Source: Micromonospora sp. RP3T
GTDB taxonomy: Bacteria > Actinomycetota > Actinomycetes > Mycobacteriales > Micromonosporaceae
Reading direction: 5' to 3'
Assembly: GCF_003027925.1 (NCBI RefSeq)
Contig: NZ_PYPS01000029.1
Span: 31,318 to 95,317, forward strand
Length of the DNA: 64,000 bases
Below the pieces are notes generated by a model that was given only the letters and a program-made list of their open reading frames with translations, was not told where the DNA came from and made no database searches. Positions 8,178 through 17,577 of the stretch are shown here, in pieces (the stretch's first letter is position 1; every line of letters starts with the position of its first letter). Made by a program: the position numbers and the translations under genes.

Positions 8178-8720
8178 GTGAACATGGGCAGGTATCTGGG
8201 TACGACGACGGCCCGCTTCGACGAGGTGACCCCGCTGCTGTGGGGCGCGGCCGACGAGGAGGATCCCCCGGACGCCGACGACCGCCGTAAGGTGGTGCTG
8301 GAGCAGTACAAGATCTATGTGGAGATGGCCGACCGGGTGAGTGCCCGGCGCGGCCTCACCAACACGTTCTTCCTGAGTTTGAACACGCTGATCGCCACCG
8401 CCGCCGGTGTGGTCTGGCGCAGTCGCGACGGCGTCGAGCCGAGCTACCTGGCCGTCCCGGTGGCGGCACTGCTGTTGCAGTGTGCGGCCTGGTTCTGGTT
8501 GTTGCGCTCCTATCGTCAGCTCAACTCCGCCAAGTACGTCGTGATCGGCGCGCTGGAGGAGCGGCTGCCGGCTTCGCCGTACTGGCGGGCGGAGTGGAAG
8601 GCGCTGGGCGAGGGTCGGGACCCGTCGCGATACTGGCCGTTGACCCACCTCGAACAGTGGATTCCGGTCTCGTTCGCCATCGTCTACGCGGCCGGTTTCG
8701 TCCTGGTGCTGCTGGCCTGA
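8178..8720 (+). CDS. Small three-TM protein upstream of the TIR module (RipA/S-2TM-like)
   Basis: 180 residues from the GTG at 8178; an ATG at 8184 is equally possible. An N-terminal cytosolic part includes VLEQYKIYVEMADRVSARR, then membrane segments near residues 61-80, 89-112 and 162-180. This arrangement, with a conserved YxxYVExADRxSxRR amphipathic helix before the first TM, recalls the RipA-type and S-2TM-type small membrane proteins found beside TIR and other nucleotide-signalling genes. The family link is from memory and unconfirmed. Its place 97 bp before the TIR gene, on the same strand, suggests the membrane component of that module. Confidence 0.6.
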   Translation: MNMGRYLGTTTARFDEVTPLLWGAADEEDPPDADDRRKVVLEQYKIYVEMADRVSARRGLTNTFFLSLNTLIATAAGVVWRSRDGVEPSYLAVPVAALLLQCAAWFWLLRSYRQLNSAKYVVIGALEERLPASPYWRAEWKALGEGRDPSRYWPLTHLEQWIPVSFAIVYAAGFVLVLLA

Positions 8721-8817
8721 GCAGCCGATTCACCGAACTGTCGGCAAGTCGACGATTGCCGCGCCGTCACTGTCTCGTTCAGACTGACCCCCGGTCGTCG
8801 GCGAGGGTGTGCAGGGG

Positions 8818-10086
8818 ATGTCGTTTCTTTTCTTTCTCAGCTATTGCGGTGAGGACGGGCGCAGTGGTTTCGTCTCCGATTTCTTCACCGATCTGTCGGA
8901 CGAGATCCGTCGGAGCACCAACCTGCCGGAGGACCGCATCGGCTTCGAGTACGGGAGGATGGACGACGGGACACAGTGGCGTCCCACCGTCGCGAAGGCG
9001 CTCGGCACCTGCAGCGTGTTCGTGCCGCTCTACTCGCCGCGATACTTCGAGGCGCGCTTCTGCGGGCAGGAGTGGGGGATCTTCGCCGACCGGCTGCGGT
9101 CGTACGAGCAGGAGCACGGCGTCACGCCGGAGCTGATAGTGCCGGTGCTGTGGGAGGACGTCTTCGGCGAGGACCACCTCGGCATCCCACGGCTCGCCCA
9201 GGACATCTGGGCCCGAAGCGGCGTGTTGGGAACCCAGCAGCCGCCGATCGCCCTCCGAAAAATGGTGCAGCAAAAGGCCCGGCACCGCCACCGTTACGAC
9301 GACTTCCTGGACCTGTTGGTCACCCGGATCCGCACCGTCGCCGCGCAGTACGCGCTCCCGGCGTACGACGGGGCGATCGACTTCGACACCGCGCCGGACG
9401 TCTTCCGGCCCGTGGTCGGTGACGACGGCGACAGTCCCGTCCCCCGGCCGAGGGCGGGGGAGTCCGGCACGAGCGGCCCGCGGCACGTGCACCTCGTGGT
9501 GGCGGCGCCGACCGCGACCGAGGCCGCCGAGAAACGCGCCGAGGTGCACCGCTACGGGACGCGTTCGGAGGACTGGATGCCCTACCTGCCGGAGGCGGTC
9601 AAGCCCGTGGTGCGTTACGCGATGACGGTCGCCGACGAACAGGACCTCACCTCGCATCCGGTCGGCGCGTCCGAGAAACTGCCCGAACTGCTCACCGACG
9701 CGGAGTCGGCGAACGAACTGGTGGTCCTGCTGGTGGACGCCTGGGCCACGCTCATCCCGGCGTACGTCGAGGCGCTGGAACCCTACGACGACCACTTCTA
9801 CGGCAACTGCGCCGTGCTGGTGCCGTGGAACCCGGCGGACGCCGAGTCGACGGCGAACGTGACGAGGTTGCAGGAATCCGTCTCGACGCTGTTCGCGAAG
9901 AACATGCGCGTTCCACATCCCAATTTCCACCACGCGCTTCGCACCGTGGACGAGTTCCAGCAGAGGTTGCGGGAGGCGCTCATCCGGACCCAGAAGTTCG
10001 TCTTCGAGCGACACCCGGTGCCGGAGTTCGCGGACGCCGCCCCGACCGTCGACCGCCCGATCCTGGACGGACCGGGGGCGGCCTGA
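8818..10086 (+). CDS. fxsC: TIR-domain protein resembling FxsC
   Basis: 422 residues from the ATG at 8818, with GGCGAGGG 10 bases upstream; a GTG at 8809 is possible. Residues 1-175 are a TIR-like domain (FLFFLSYCGEDG; ALGTCSVFVPLYSPRYFE; CGQEWGIF with Glu85 where TIR NADases keep the catalytic Glu). A second domain (about 215-405) has YGTRSEDWMPYLPE, ANELVVLLVDAWA and FYGNCAVLVPWN, the layout of the FxsC C-terminal domain of FxSxx-COOH systems. No FxSxx-ending peptide or radical-SAM FxsB gene is present here. Its TGA overlaps the next ATG (TGATG), so the two are translated together. NAD cleavage or signalling is possible; activity is inferred. Confidence 0.8.
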   Translation: MSFLFFLSYCGEDGRSGFVSDFFTDLSDEIRRSTNLPEDRIGFEYGRMDDGTQWRPTVAKALGTCSVFVPLYSPRYFEARFCGQEWGIFADRLRSYEQEHGVTPELIVPVLWEDVFGEDHLGIPRLAQDIWARSGVLGTQQPPIALRKMVQQKARHRHRYDDFLDLLVTRIRTVAAQYALPAYDGAIDFDTAPDVFRPVVGDDGDSPVPRPRAGESGTSGPRHVHLVVAAPTATEAAEKRAEVHRYGTRSEDWMPYLPEAVKPVVRYAMTVADEQDLTSHPVGASEKLPELLTDAESANELVVLLVDAWATLIPAYVEALEPYDDHFYGNCAVLVPWNPADAESTANVTRLQESVSTLFAKNMRVPHPNFHHALRTVDEFQQRLREALIRTQKFVFERHPVPEFADAAPTVDRPILDGPGAA

Positions 10087-13000
10087 TGGGTGCCGACGAG
10101 ACGCCGGGACGCATCGTCACCTTCTACTCGTACAAGGGTGGCACCGGCCGTTCGATGGCGCTGGCCAACATGGCCTGGATCCTGGCCAGCAACGGCCACC
10201 GCGTGCTCACGGTGGACTGGGATCTGGAAGCGCCCGGTCTGCACCGCTACTTCCATCCGTTCCTCCTGGACAAGGAGTTGACGTCCACGCCGGGTCTGAT
10301 GGACATGCTGTGGAGCTACGCGGCCGGCATGGTCGATCCGTCGGTCGACGACCGCGAGCAGTGGCGGAAGAAGCACGCCGACGTGCTGGAGTACGCGGTG
10401 TCACTGCGCCACAAGTTCCCCCACGGTGGGTTCGTCGACCTGCTGCCCGCCGGCCGGCAGGACCGGTCGTACGCGAGTCGCGCCATGTCGTTCGACTGGG
10501 ACAACTTCTACGACCGGCTGCACGGCGGCTCCTTCATCGACGAGATGAGGAGCAGCATGCGCGGGCACTACGACTACGTCCTGATCGACAGCCGGACCGG
10601 CCTCAACGACACGTCGGGCATCTGCACGGTGCAGCTTCCCGATGTCCTGGTCATCTGCTTCACGCTCAACAACCAGAGCGTCACCGGTGCGCTGGCCGTC
10701 GCGGATTCGGTACGCCGTCAGCGCGGCGACCACGACCTGCGCATCCTCCCGGTGCCGTCACGGGTGGAGGACGGCGAGAAGGCCCGGCTGGAGGCGGCCC
10801 GCAGCTACGTGCGGCACGGCTTCCGACGTTTCCTCAGCGTGCAGAGCCGGGAGGACCGGGACCGCTACTGGGGTGACGTCGAGATCCCTTACAAGATCTT
10901 CTACGCCTACGAGGAGATCCTGGCGTCGGTCGGTGACCGCCCGCACCAGGAAGGCTCACTGCTGGCCGCATACGAGCGGCTGACCACCCACGTCACGGAC
11001 GGTCGGGTGACCGAGGCCGAACCGCTGCCGGAGTCGGAGCGGGAGGCACTGGTCAGACGCTTCTGGCGGCGGACCGTCGGCGTCAGCCTCTATGACTTCT
11101 TCATCAGCCATTCGGACGCCGACCGGCGATGGGCCGAATGGATCGCCGCCGAGCTGGAACAGGCCGGCTACCGGGTCTGGGCCCGGTCGCGGAACCTCCG
11201 CCCCGGCGCGCGACTGTCGGAGGAGATCGAGAGGGTCATGTTGTCCAGCGACGTGACGCTCGCGTTGCTGTCCCCCGCGGCGCTCCGGTCGGTGGGTCTG
11301 CACCGCGAGTGGGGGCTCGCCCGCGACGTCGACCCGGGCGGTGAGTCGGCGCGCCTCATCCCCGTGCAGGTCGTCGAGTGCCGGACGCCGGCGGGGCTGC
11401 GGGACCTCAACGGCATCCAGTTGGCCGGGGAGGACGAGAAGACGGCTCGCCAACGGCTACTCGCGGCGATCCGGTTGGTGCAGCCGGCCACCGGTGGTTC
11501 CCGTCCCCGCGACGCGGGCGTCGGCTCACGCGACTTCCCCGGCCGGCTGCCGAAGATCGCCCGGATGCCACCGGCACGACTGCCGGACCTGGTCGGCCGC
11601 GAGGAGGAGATTTTCGACCTCTGGGCCGGCTTCCGCGACCGTCGTGGCGGCACGCAGGTGATCTGCGGGTCCGCCGGCGTCGGCAAGACGGCGTTGGCGG
11701 CCGAGTTCGTGCACCGGTTCGCCCCCACGTACGACGCCGTGTGGTGGGTCTCCGCCCGGTCCCGCGACGACGTCGTTCTCGGGGTGGTGGAGCTTGTCGT
11801 GGCGCTCGGCGGGGCGGAGGGGGGACAACTGACCGACGAGCCGGCCCGCGAACTGCGGTACCTGCTCGGCGATCGGCGGTGTCTGCTGATCCTCGACGGG
11901 ATGGAGGACGCTCGCGACTGGCGACCGGTGGCGCCGTCGCCGTTGGTGGACGTCCTGATCACCTCTCGGCTTCAGGCCTGGGGCGCGGACGTGGTCCGGC
12001 ACGAGCTGTCCGTCCTGTCCGAGGCGGAGTCCGTCGAGCTGCTCCGCCGGATCGAGCCCGACCTGGGCGACGGCCCGGCACGGGAGATCGCCGGGCGGGC
12101 GGGCGGGCTGCCGCTGGCGCTGGCGCTGGCCGCCACCAGTCCCGCGGTGGCGGGGAACCTCCGGGGCGACACGCACACCCGGTCGTCCGGCTTCATCCTG
12201 GCCCCCTTCTGGGCCTGGGCGCGGGAGCGGCTGTGGACCGAGGCGCCGGCCGCCGTGGAGTTGCTGCGCATCGTGGCGTTCTTCGCGCCCGACCCGATCC
12301 CGGTCAGCCTCTTCGTCGACACCCCGGCCGCCGCGGACCATCCGGGCCTGCGCAACGCGATGACGCGGGACTCGAACTTCGACGAACTGCTGGCCACGTT
12401 GCACGACTACAGCCTGGTGGAGCGGGACGAGGACTCGTTCCGGGTGCACCCGCTGGTGCAGGAGGCCGTGCGGGAGGAGCTCACCATCATCGCCCAGGAG
12501 TCGTACCGGCGTCAGGGCGAGCGGCTCCTCGTCTCGGCCCGGCTCGGCGATCCGGTCGACGTGCGCAGTGGGCCCCGCTACCGGCGGCTGCTCCCGCACG
12601 TGGTGGCCGCCGACTGGGCCCAGGGACGGTCGCTGCGCGCACTCGTGCTCCTCCTGTGCGGTCACCTCTCCGCCGCCGGTGAGATCGATCGGGCGCGGAG
12701 TCTCTGCGAGGACGTGGTGGCGCGCTTCACCGTGCTGCTCGGCGCGAACCATCGCGACACCGTCGCGGCCATGCACACCTTCGCCGCGGTGGCCTGGCAG
12801 GCCGGTGACGCCGACGTGGCGCTCGCTCTGGCCGAGCGCGTCTGGGCGCGACGGAGTGAGCTGCTCGGCCCGGACCACGGCGACACCCTCGCCGCGTTGA
12901 ACAACCTCGCCGTGATGCTGGAGAGCCAGGGCCGGCGCGAGGAGGCGTTGGGTCAGAACGCGAGGGTCCTGGCCCTGCGGCAGACCACGCTCGGTTCCGA

Positions 13001-13460
13001 TCATCCCGACACGTTGGTGGCCCTGGGCAACCGGGCGACGATGCTCTTCCGGGCAGGTCGGCTCGCGGAGGCGCTCGACTGCGAGCGGAGCGTGTACGCC
13101 GGACGGTACCGGCGGCTCGGCCCGCAGCATCCGACCACCCTGGCATCGATGGAGAACATCGCCGCGATCCGGCTCGAGATGGGGGAGAAGAACGCCGCCG
13201 CGGAGACCTACGAGTTGTTGGTCGCGCGCCACAGCGAGCTGCTGGGCGCCGACCATCCGGACACTTTGCGCGCGATGATCCTGCTGGCCCGGGCGAGACA
13301 GCGACTGGGCGACGTGTCGGGCGCCCGGCGCCTGCTCGCCGAGGCGAGTGACCGACAGCGTCGGCTGCTGCCCGAGGAGCACCCGCAGCACGCGGCGATC
13401 GGTGCGGTGCTGAGTGAGATGTGGGGGCCCGAGGACGACCAGGAGCGGGGAGACACCTGA
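10086..13460 (+). CDS. Multidomain P-loop / TIR / NB-ARC / TPR protein (FxSxx-COOH-system TPR type)
   Basis: 1,124 residues. Domains in order: a MinD/ParA-like P-loop domain with the deviant Walker A KGGTGRS (17-23) and VLTVDWDLEAPG; a TIR domain about 336-470 (YDFFISHSDADRRWAEWI; Glu408 in HREWGLA); an NB-ARC-type STAND ATPase with GSAGVGKT (528-535), Walker B LLILDGMED and GLPLALALAA; a winged-helix region; then about five kinesin-light-chain-like TPRs of roughly 42 residues from about 880 (LLGPDHGDTLAALNNLA and similar). STAND proteins assemble when the repeat sensor binds a trigger, which would activate the TIR effector. Translational coupling to both neighbours (TGATG at each end) supports one complex. 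Confidence 0.85.
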   Translation: MGADETPGRIVTFYSYKGGTGRSMALANMAWILASNGHRVLTVDWDLEAPGLHRYFHPFLLDKELTSTPGLMDMLWSYAAGMVDPSVDDREQWRKKHADVLEYAVSLRHKFPHGGFVDLLPAGRQDRSYASRAMSFDWDNFYDRLHGGSFIDEMRSSMRGHYDYVLIDSRTGLNDTSGICTVQLPDVLVICFTLNNQSVTGALAVADSVRRQRGDHDLRILPVPSRVEDGEKARLEAARSYVRHGFRRFLSVQSREDRDRYWGDVEIPYKIFYAYEEILASVGDRPHQEGSLLAAYERLTTHVTDGRVTEAEPLPESEREALVRRFWRRTVGVSLYDFFISHSDADRRWAEWIAAELEQAGYRVWARSRNLRPGARLSEEIERVMLSSDVTLALLSPAALRSVGLHREWGLARDVDPGGESARLIPVQVVECRTPAGLRDLNGIQLAGEDEKTARQRLLAAIRLVQPATGGSRPRDAGVGSRDFPGRLPKIARMPPARLPDLVGREEEIFDLWAGFRDRRGGTQVICGSAGVGKTALAAEFVHRFAPTYDAVWWVSARSRDDVVLGVVELVVALGGAEGGQLTDEPARELRYLLGDRRCLLILDGMEDARDWRPVAPSPLVDVLITSRLQAWGADVVRHELSVLSEAESVELLRRIEPDLGDGPAREIAGRAGGLPLALALAATSPAVAGNLRGDTHTRSSGFILAPFWAWARERLWTEAPAAVELLRIVAFFAPDPIPVSLFVDTPAAADHPGLRNAMTRDSNFDELLATLHDYSLVERDEDSFRVHPLVQEAVREELTIIAQESYRRQGERLLVSARLGDPVDVRSGPRYRRLLPHVVAADWAQGRSLRALVLLLCGHLSAAGEIDRARSLCEDVVARFTVLLGANHRDTVAAMHTFAAVAWQAGDADVALALAERVWARRSELLGPDHGDTLAALNNLAVMLESQGRREEALGQNARVLALRQTTLGSDHPDTLVALGNRATMLFRAGRLAEALDCERSVYAGRYRRLGPQHPTTLASMENIAAIRLEMGEKNAAAETYELLVARHSELLGADHPDTLRAMILLARARQRLGDVSGARRLLAEASDRQRRLLPEEHPQHAAIGAVLSEMWGPEDDQERGDT

Positions 13461-13864
13461 TGGACCCGATGGTGATGTCGCTGGCCCGGCAGGCCGGCCA
13501 GGCGGTCGTGGCCGCGATGGCCTCGGAGATGTGGCCGATCGTGCGCGACCGGCTGACGAGGCTCTACGCCCGGACGAGCGAGGGTCGGGCCTCGGAGGTC
13601 GCGGACGCGCTGGAGGACTCCCGCCGGGCCGTGCTGGGCGGCAACTCCTCGCCCGACTTCGTGGCCACCCGCTGGCAGGGCCGGTTCGAGGCGATGCTGG
13701 AGGTGCACCCGGACCAACTCGAACCGCTGCGGGAGGTCGTCGTCGGGGCGACCGCCGAGGCGGAGACCGATCCGGGCCAGGTGTTCCGGGTCGGCAGCGG
13801 CACGGTGCTCGGCCACGGCCAGATCGTCGCCCACAACCTCGGCGGCGGCATGGTCTGGCCCTAA
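13460..13864 (+). CDS. Small partner protein of the TIR/STAND module
   Basis: 134 residues; the ATG overlaps the previous TGA (TGATG). The N-terminal half is helical (MSLARQAGQAVVAAMASEMW; IVRDRLTRLYARTSEGR; WQGRFEAMLEVHPDQLEPLREVV), and the tail is a glycine-rich strand region (VFRVGSGTVLGHGQIVAHNLGGG). Similar short proteins with a repetitive glycine-containing tail are often encoded beside NTPase conflict genes in actinobacteria. I do not recognise a catalytic motif. It may be an adaptor or regulator of the upstream STAND protein. Confidence 0.65.
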   Translation: MDPMVMSLARQAGQAVVAAMASEMWPIVRDRLTRLYARTSEGRASEVADALEDSRRAVLGGNSSPDFVATRWQGRFEAMLEVHPDQLEPLREVVVGATAEAETDPGQVFRVGSGTVLGHGQIVAHNLGGGMVWP

Positions 13865-13971
13865 GGCATCGACGCAATGCCATTAATGGATGTTCGGCGG
13901 GTGTCGGCCCGTCGATCATCCTGGTCGGATGGCGGCACGGACATCGCCGTTCGACGATGACAGGAGGGACC

Positions 13972-16902
13972 GTGCGCACACCATCCCGTGCGTTGACGGG
14001 GACCACCGCGCTGCTCATGGCAGCCGGTATGGTCCTGACCGCCGGAGCCGGCGGTCAGGCCGCACCCCGGGACCAGGCCCGCACCGGGGCCGTACCCGAT
14101 CACCTGCCGGGGGACCGGCACGACACCCGGGCCAAGGACAACCGCAAGGGCCGCGTCGCCGCCACCGCGCGGCAGCGGGACCGGGTCGCCGCGCTGGGCG
14201 CGCGGGTCCGCTGGACCGACTTCGGTACGCCGGCCACGCTCACCTCGACCGGGAAGCCGCTCGCCACCGGGCTGCCCGCCGACCCGGCCGCCGCCGCGCG
14301 CGCCTACGTGACGGCGAACTCCGACGTGCTCGGGCTGACCGCCGAGGGCGCCGCCGCGCTGGAGCAGTTGACCGTGGCGCCGATGGGACCGGGCGCGACG
14401 GTGCTGTTCCGGCAGCGCTTCGGGGACCTGCCGGCCGCCGTCGACGGCATGCTGGCGGTCGGCGTACGCGACAGGGCGGTCTGGCACGTCAGCTCGTCAC
14501 TGGCCCGGGACGCCGGCACGCCGGCCCCGGCCACGATCGACGCCGCGCAGGCCCGCAGGGCCGCTGTCGCCGACGCCGGCCGTGCCGACGCGCAGGTCCT
14601 GCGTACCTCGTTGGTCGCGGTGCCCACCGCGGACCGGGGGCCGCGCGCGGCCTGGGAGGTGGTGCTGGGCGCGGACACCACCGGCGCGGACCCGGCCGCC
14701 TACTCCACGTACGTGGACGCCCGCGACGGCGGTGTGCTGGTCCGCGAGGACCTGATCGACCACGCGGAGGACAATCCGTCCTGGGACGTGTTCCCGAACT
14801 CGCCGCGCGTCGACAGGTCCTCGGTCGACACGCGGGTGCGCTGGTGCGCCGCGCCGGCGGCCGGCTGCCGCGAGGTGGTCGGCGTGCCGGGGCACCCGGC
14901 GTGGGACGTGGACCCGGCCACCGGGGCGTCCACCGCCACGACGAAGGGCAACAACGCGATCGCGGTGCAGAACTGGTTCAGCAACGACCCGTTCAGCGTC
15001 GGCACCGAGACCGCCACGCCGCGTCCGGACCGCACCTACGCCTACCCGTGGACGAACCAGTGGCAGGAGCGGCGCTGCGACCCGGAGGTGTTCACCTCGC
15101 CGCAGGCGAACGACATCGACGCGGCCCGCGCGAACCTGTTCGGGATGCACAATCGGATGCACGACTGGACCTACCACCTGGGCTTCACCGAGGAGACCTG
15201 GAACCTGCAACAGGACAACCTCGGTCGGGGCGGTCTCGGCGGCGACGCCGAGCAGGGCAACGCGCAGGCCGGCGGCGTCAGCGGCGGGCCGCCGACGTTC
15301 CCGGCCCGCAACAACGCCAACCAGATCACCCCGCCGGACGGCGTCGCGCCGACCACCAACATGTACCTGTGGCAGCCGGTCGCCGGCTCGTTCTACGCGC
15401 CCTGCGTGGACGGCGACTTCGACATGTCGGTGATCGCCCACGAGTACGGCCACGCGGTCACCAACCGCATGATCGCCGGCCCGAGCGCGGGCGTCAGCTC
15501 CCCGCAGGGCATGAGCGAGAGCTGGTCCGACCAGCTCGCCATGGAATACCTGTTCGAGCACGGCTACGCCGCGCCCGGCCGACGTGGCTTCACCATCGGC
15601 GAGTACACCACCCAGGACCCGAACGCGGGCATCCGCAACTACAACATGAGCGCCAGTCCGTTGAACTACTCGTCGGTCGACTACGACGTGACCGGCCTTC
15701 AGGTGCACGCGTCCGGCGAGGTGTGGAGCGCCACCAACACCGACATCCGGGCGGCCATGATGCGTCGCTGGGGGGCGGGCACGCCGGCCGTGCAGAAGGC
15801 GTGCGCGACCGGGGCCCGCGAGGTGACGGCGTGCCCGGGCAACCGGCGCTGGATCCAGCTCGTCGTCGACTCGTTCCTGCTGATGGCGGTCAGCCAGGTC
15901 AGCATGGTCGACGCCCGGGACGCGATGCTCGCCGCCGACCGGATCCGCTTCGGCGGGGCCAACCAGGACCTGCTCTGGAACGCGTTCGCCGCGCGGGGCC
16001 TCGGCGAGACCGCGGCCAGCGTCGGCAACGCCGACCCCGATCCGACGCCGGGCTTCACCTCCCCGTACGCGCAGGAGGGCTCGCTGCGGCTGCTGCCGCT
16101 CGGCGACCGCGGGCCCGTGGCCGGCGCGCAGCTGTTCGTCGGGCGCTACCAGGCGCGGGCGGTGCCGGTCGCGGACACCGACGCGGCCACCCCGCTCACC
16201 GACCGGGTGGACCTGGTGCCCGGCACGTACGAGTTCGTGGTCCGGGCGCCCGGGTACGGGCACACCCGGATCGGCCCGGTGACCGTGCGGGCCGGCCAGA
16301 ACCGGACGCTGCCGGTGGTGCTGCGGCCCAACCTGGCCTCGACGACGGCGGGCGCGACGGTCGCCGGCGACGGCATCAACCTGGCGTCGGTCGCGGACGA
16401 CGACGAGGCCACCAACTGGGCCTCGCTCGGCGCGCCGGTGGCCGGGCGGCAGGTCACCGTCGACCTGGCCGGCGGCCTCCAGCAGGTACGCCGGGTGCAG
16501 GTCAGCGCGATGCTGCGCCCGCCGGTGACCGGGGACCCGGACGCCGGCACCCAGAGCCGGTACTCCGCGGTGCGGCAGTTCCGGGTCCTGGCGTGCACCG
16601 CCGCCGGCGCGGTGAGCTGCGCCGACGCGGCCGACTTCCGGCCGGTGTTCACGAGCCGGCCGGACGCGTTCCCGGCGGTGGCGCCGCGGCCCCGGGCGCC
16701 GGAGCTGATCCTGCGCTCGTTCGACATCCCCCGCACCCGGGCCACCCACCTGCGCGTCGAGGTGCTGACCAACCAGTGCACCGGCGCGCCGGACTACGCC
16801 GGTGAGCAGGACGCCGACCCGCGCGCGGCGACCGACTGCGCGACGGCCAGCCCGCAGGCGCAGAACGTGCGGATCGCCGAGTTCCAGGCGTTCGCGCGCT
16901 GA
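13972..16902 (+). CDS. Secreted M36 (fungalysin)-type metallopeptidase
   Basis: 976 residues; the GTG at 13972 has AGGAGG at 13962-13967. A signal peptide covers about residues 1-32 (ALLMAAGMVLTAGAGGQAA). A propeptide of the fungalysin/thermolysin type follows (about 75-185), then the catalytic domain with zinc motif HEYGH (490-494) and the third-ligand helix MSESWSDQ about 20 residues later. The C-terminus adds a carboxypeptidase-regulatory-like strand domain (GYGHTRIGPVTVRAGQNRTL) and a discoidin-like module (NLASVADDDEATNWAS). It should be activated outside the cell and degrade proteins there. A terminator-like hairpin follows 7 nt after the stop. Confidence 0.9.
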   Translation: MRTPSRALTGTTALLMAAGMVLTAGAGGQAAPRDQARTGAVPDHLPGDRHDTRAKDNRKGRVAATARQRDRVAALGARVRWTDFGTPATLTSTGKPLATGLPADPAAAARAYVTANSDVLGLTAEGAAALEQLTVAPMGPGATVLFRQRFGDLPAAVDGMLAVGVRDRAVWHVSSSLARDAGTPAPATIDAAQARRAAVADAGRADAQVLRTSLVAVPTADRGPRAAWEVVLGADTTGADPAAYSTYVDARDGGVLVREDLIDHAEDNPSWDVFPNSPRVDRSSVDTRVRWCAAPAAGCREVVGVPGHPAWDVDPATGASTATTKGNNAIAVQNWFSNDPFSVGTETATPRPDRTYAYPWTNQWQERRCDPEVFTSPQANDIDAARANLFGMHNRMHDWTYHLGFTEETWNLQQDNLGRGGLGGDAEQGNAQAGGVSGGPPTFPARNNANQITPPDGVAPTTNMYLWQPVAGSFYAPCVDGDFDMSVIAHEYGHAVTNRMIAGPSAGVSSPQGMSESWSDQLAMEYLFEHGYAAPGRRGFTIGEYTTQDPNAGIRNYNMSASPLNYSSVDYDVTGLQVHASGEVWSATNTDIRAAMMRRWGAGTPAVQKACATGAREVTACPGNRRWIQLVVDSFLLMAVSQVSMVDARDAMLAADRIRFGGANQDLLWNAFAARGLGETAASVGNADPDPTPGFTSPYAQEGSLRLLPLGDRGPVAGAQLFVGRYQARAVPVADTDAATPLTDRVDLVPGTYEFVVRAPGYGHTRIGPVTVRAGQNRTLPVVLRPNLASTTAGATVAGDGINLASVADDDEATNWASLGAPVAGRQVTVDLAGGLQQVRRVQVSAMLRPPVTGDPDAGTQSRYSAVRQFRVLACTAAGAVSCADAADFRPVFTSRPDAFPAVAPRPRAPELILRSFDIPRTRATHLRVEVLTNQCTGAPDYAGEQDADPRAATDCATASPQAQNVRIAEFQAFAR

Positions 16903-16908
16903 GCACGC

Positions 16909-16944
16909 GGCGGGTGCGGGCGGCTCGGTCCGTCCGCACCCGCC
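16909..16944 (+). terminator. Stem-loop after the metallopeptidase gene
   Basis: The arms GGCGGGTGCGG (16909-16919) and CCGCACCCGCC (16934-16944) pair perfectly around 14 nt, starting 7 nt after the stop. There is no U-tract, as is usual in high-GC actinobacteria. Confidence 0.6.
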
Positions 16945-17079
16945 ACCGCCTGTTCACCCGGGATTCGGGGCCCGGTCGCCGGGTGAGGGCTGTACGCCGG
17001 GCAGGATCCTGGGCAGACTGAGCGCCGACCAGCCAACGATGCTGGCCGATGTTCTGTCGGCTCGCTCAAGGAGGATCCC

Positions 17080-17520
17080 TTGACCCCGTTCCGCGCCGCC
17101 GTCACCCGCGTACGCCGCGCTCTGGCCGCGTCCGCCCTGGTCACCGCCGTGGCCGCCGCCGCGCTCGTGGCCCCCGCCACGGTCTCCACCCGACTCGCCG
17201 AGCCCGCCGGGGCCGCCGTCTACAGCTCCTGCACGCTGTCGCGCTGCGCGGACGCCCGGACCGCCCGCTCCGGCTGGTCGGCGAAGAGCTTCCCGACCAG
17301 CCGGGGCTGGTACTCGTGGAGCGGTGGCCAGTGCAACTTCGCCGGCGGGCAGTTCTACAACCGCGAGGGCCAACTGCCCACCAACGCCACCTACTACGAG
17401 TACGACGTCTACCCGCGCGCCTGCAACGCCGCCCGGGACGCGTACCGGATCGTGGTGAACCGGAGCACCGGGGCGACCTGGTTCTCGCCCGACCACTACG
17501 CCAACTTCTACCGGCTCTGA
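17080..17520 (+). CDS. Secreted guanyl-type ribonuclease (barnase/RNase Sa superfamily)
   Basis: 146 residues; the TTG at 17080 is preceded by AAGGAGG at 17068-17074. A long Ala-rich signal peptide ends near ...EPAGAA (about residue 47). The mature domain of about 100 residues has TRSGWSAK-like strands, then ATYYEYDVYP (general-base Glu), DAYRIVV (Arg) and SPDHYANFYRL (His), matching the Glu/Arg/His triad of RNase Sa. Two cysteines (CTLSRC) near the start and two later could form disulfides. It would cleave RNA after guanine outside the cell. The next gene encodes the matching inhibitor, separated by a very strong hairpin. Confidence 0.88.
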   Translation: MTPFRAAVTRVRRALAASALVTAVAAAALVAPATVSTRLAEPAGAAVYSSCTLSRCADARTARSGWSAKSFPTSRGWYSWSGGQCNFAGGQFYNREGQLPTNATYYEYDVYPRACNAARDAYRIVVNRSTGATWFSPDHYANFYRL

Positions 17521-17524
17521 GTGT

Positions 17525-17559
17525 CCGTCGGCGCCGGCCTCCCCGGCCGGCGCCGACGG
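17525..17559 (+). repeat. 15-bp perfect hairpin between RNase and inhibitor genes
   Basis: CCGTCGGCGCCGGCC (17525-17539) and GGCCGGCGCCGACGG (17545-17559) pair perfectly around a 5-nt loop. It starts 4 nt after the RNase stop and ends 3 bp before the barstar-gene ribosome site GGAAAGGA (17562-17569). It may partly terminate transcription or stabilise the RNase mRNA end. Confidence 0.7.
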
Positions 17560-17577
17560 TCGGAAAGGACAGCTTCC

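Noticed and set aside
13865..13971. A short peptide gene of FxSxx-COOH type after the TIR module
   Set aside because: No frame with a start and an FxSxx ending could be found.
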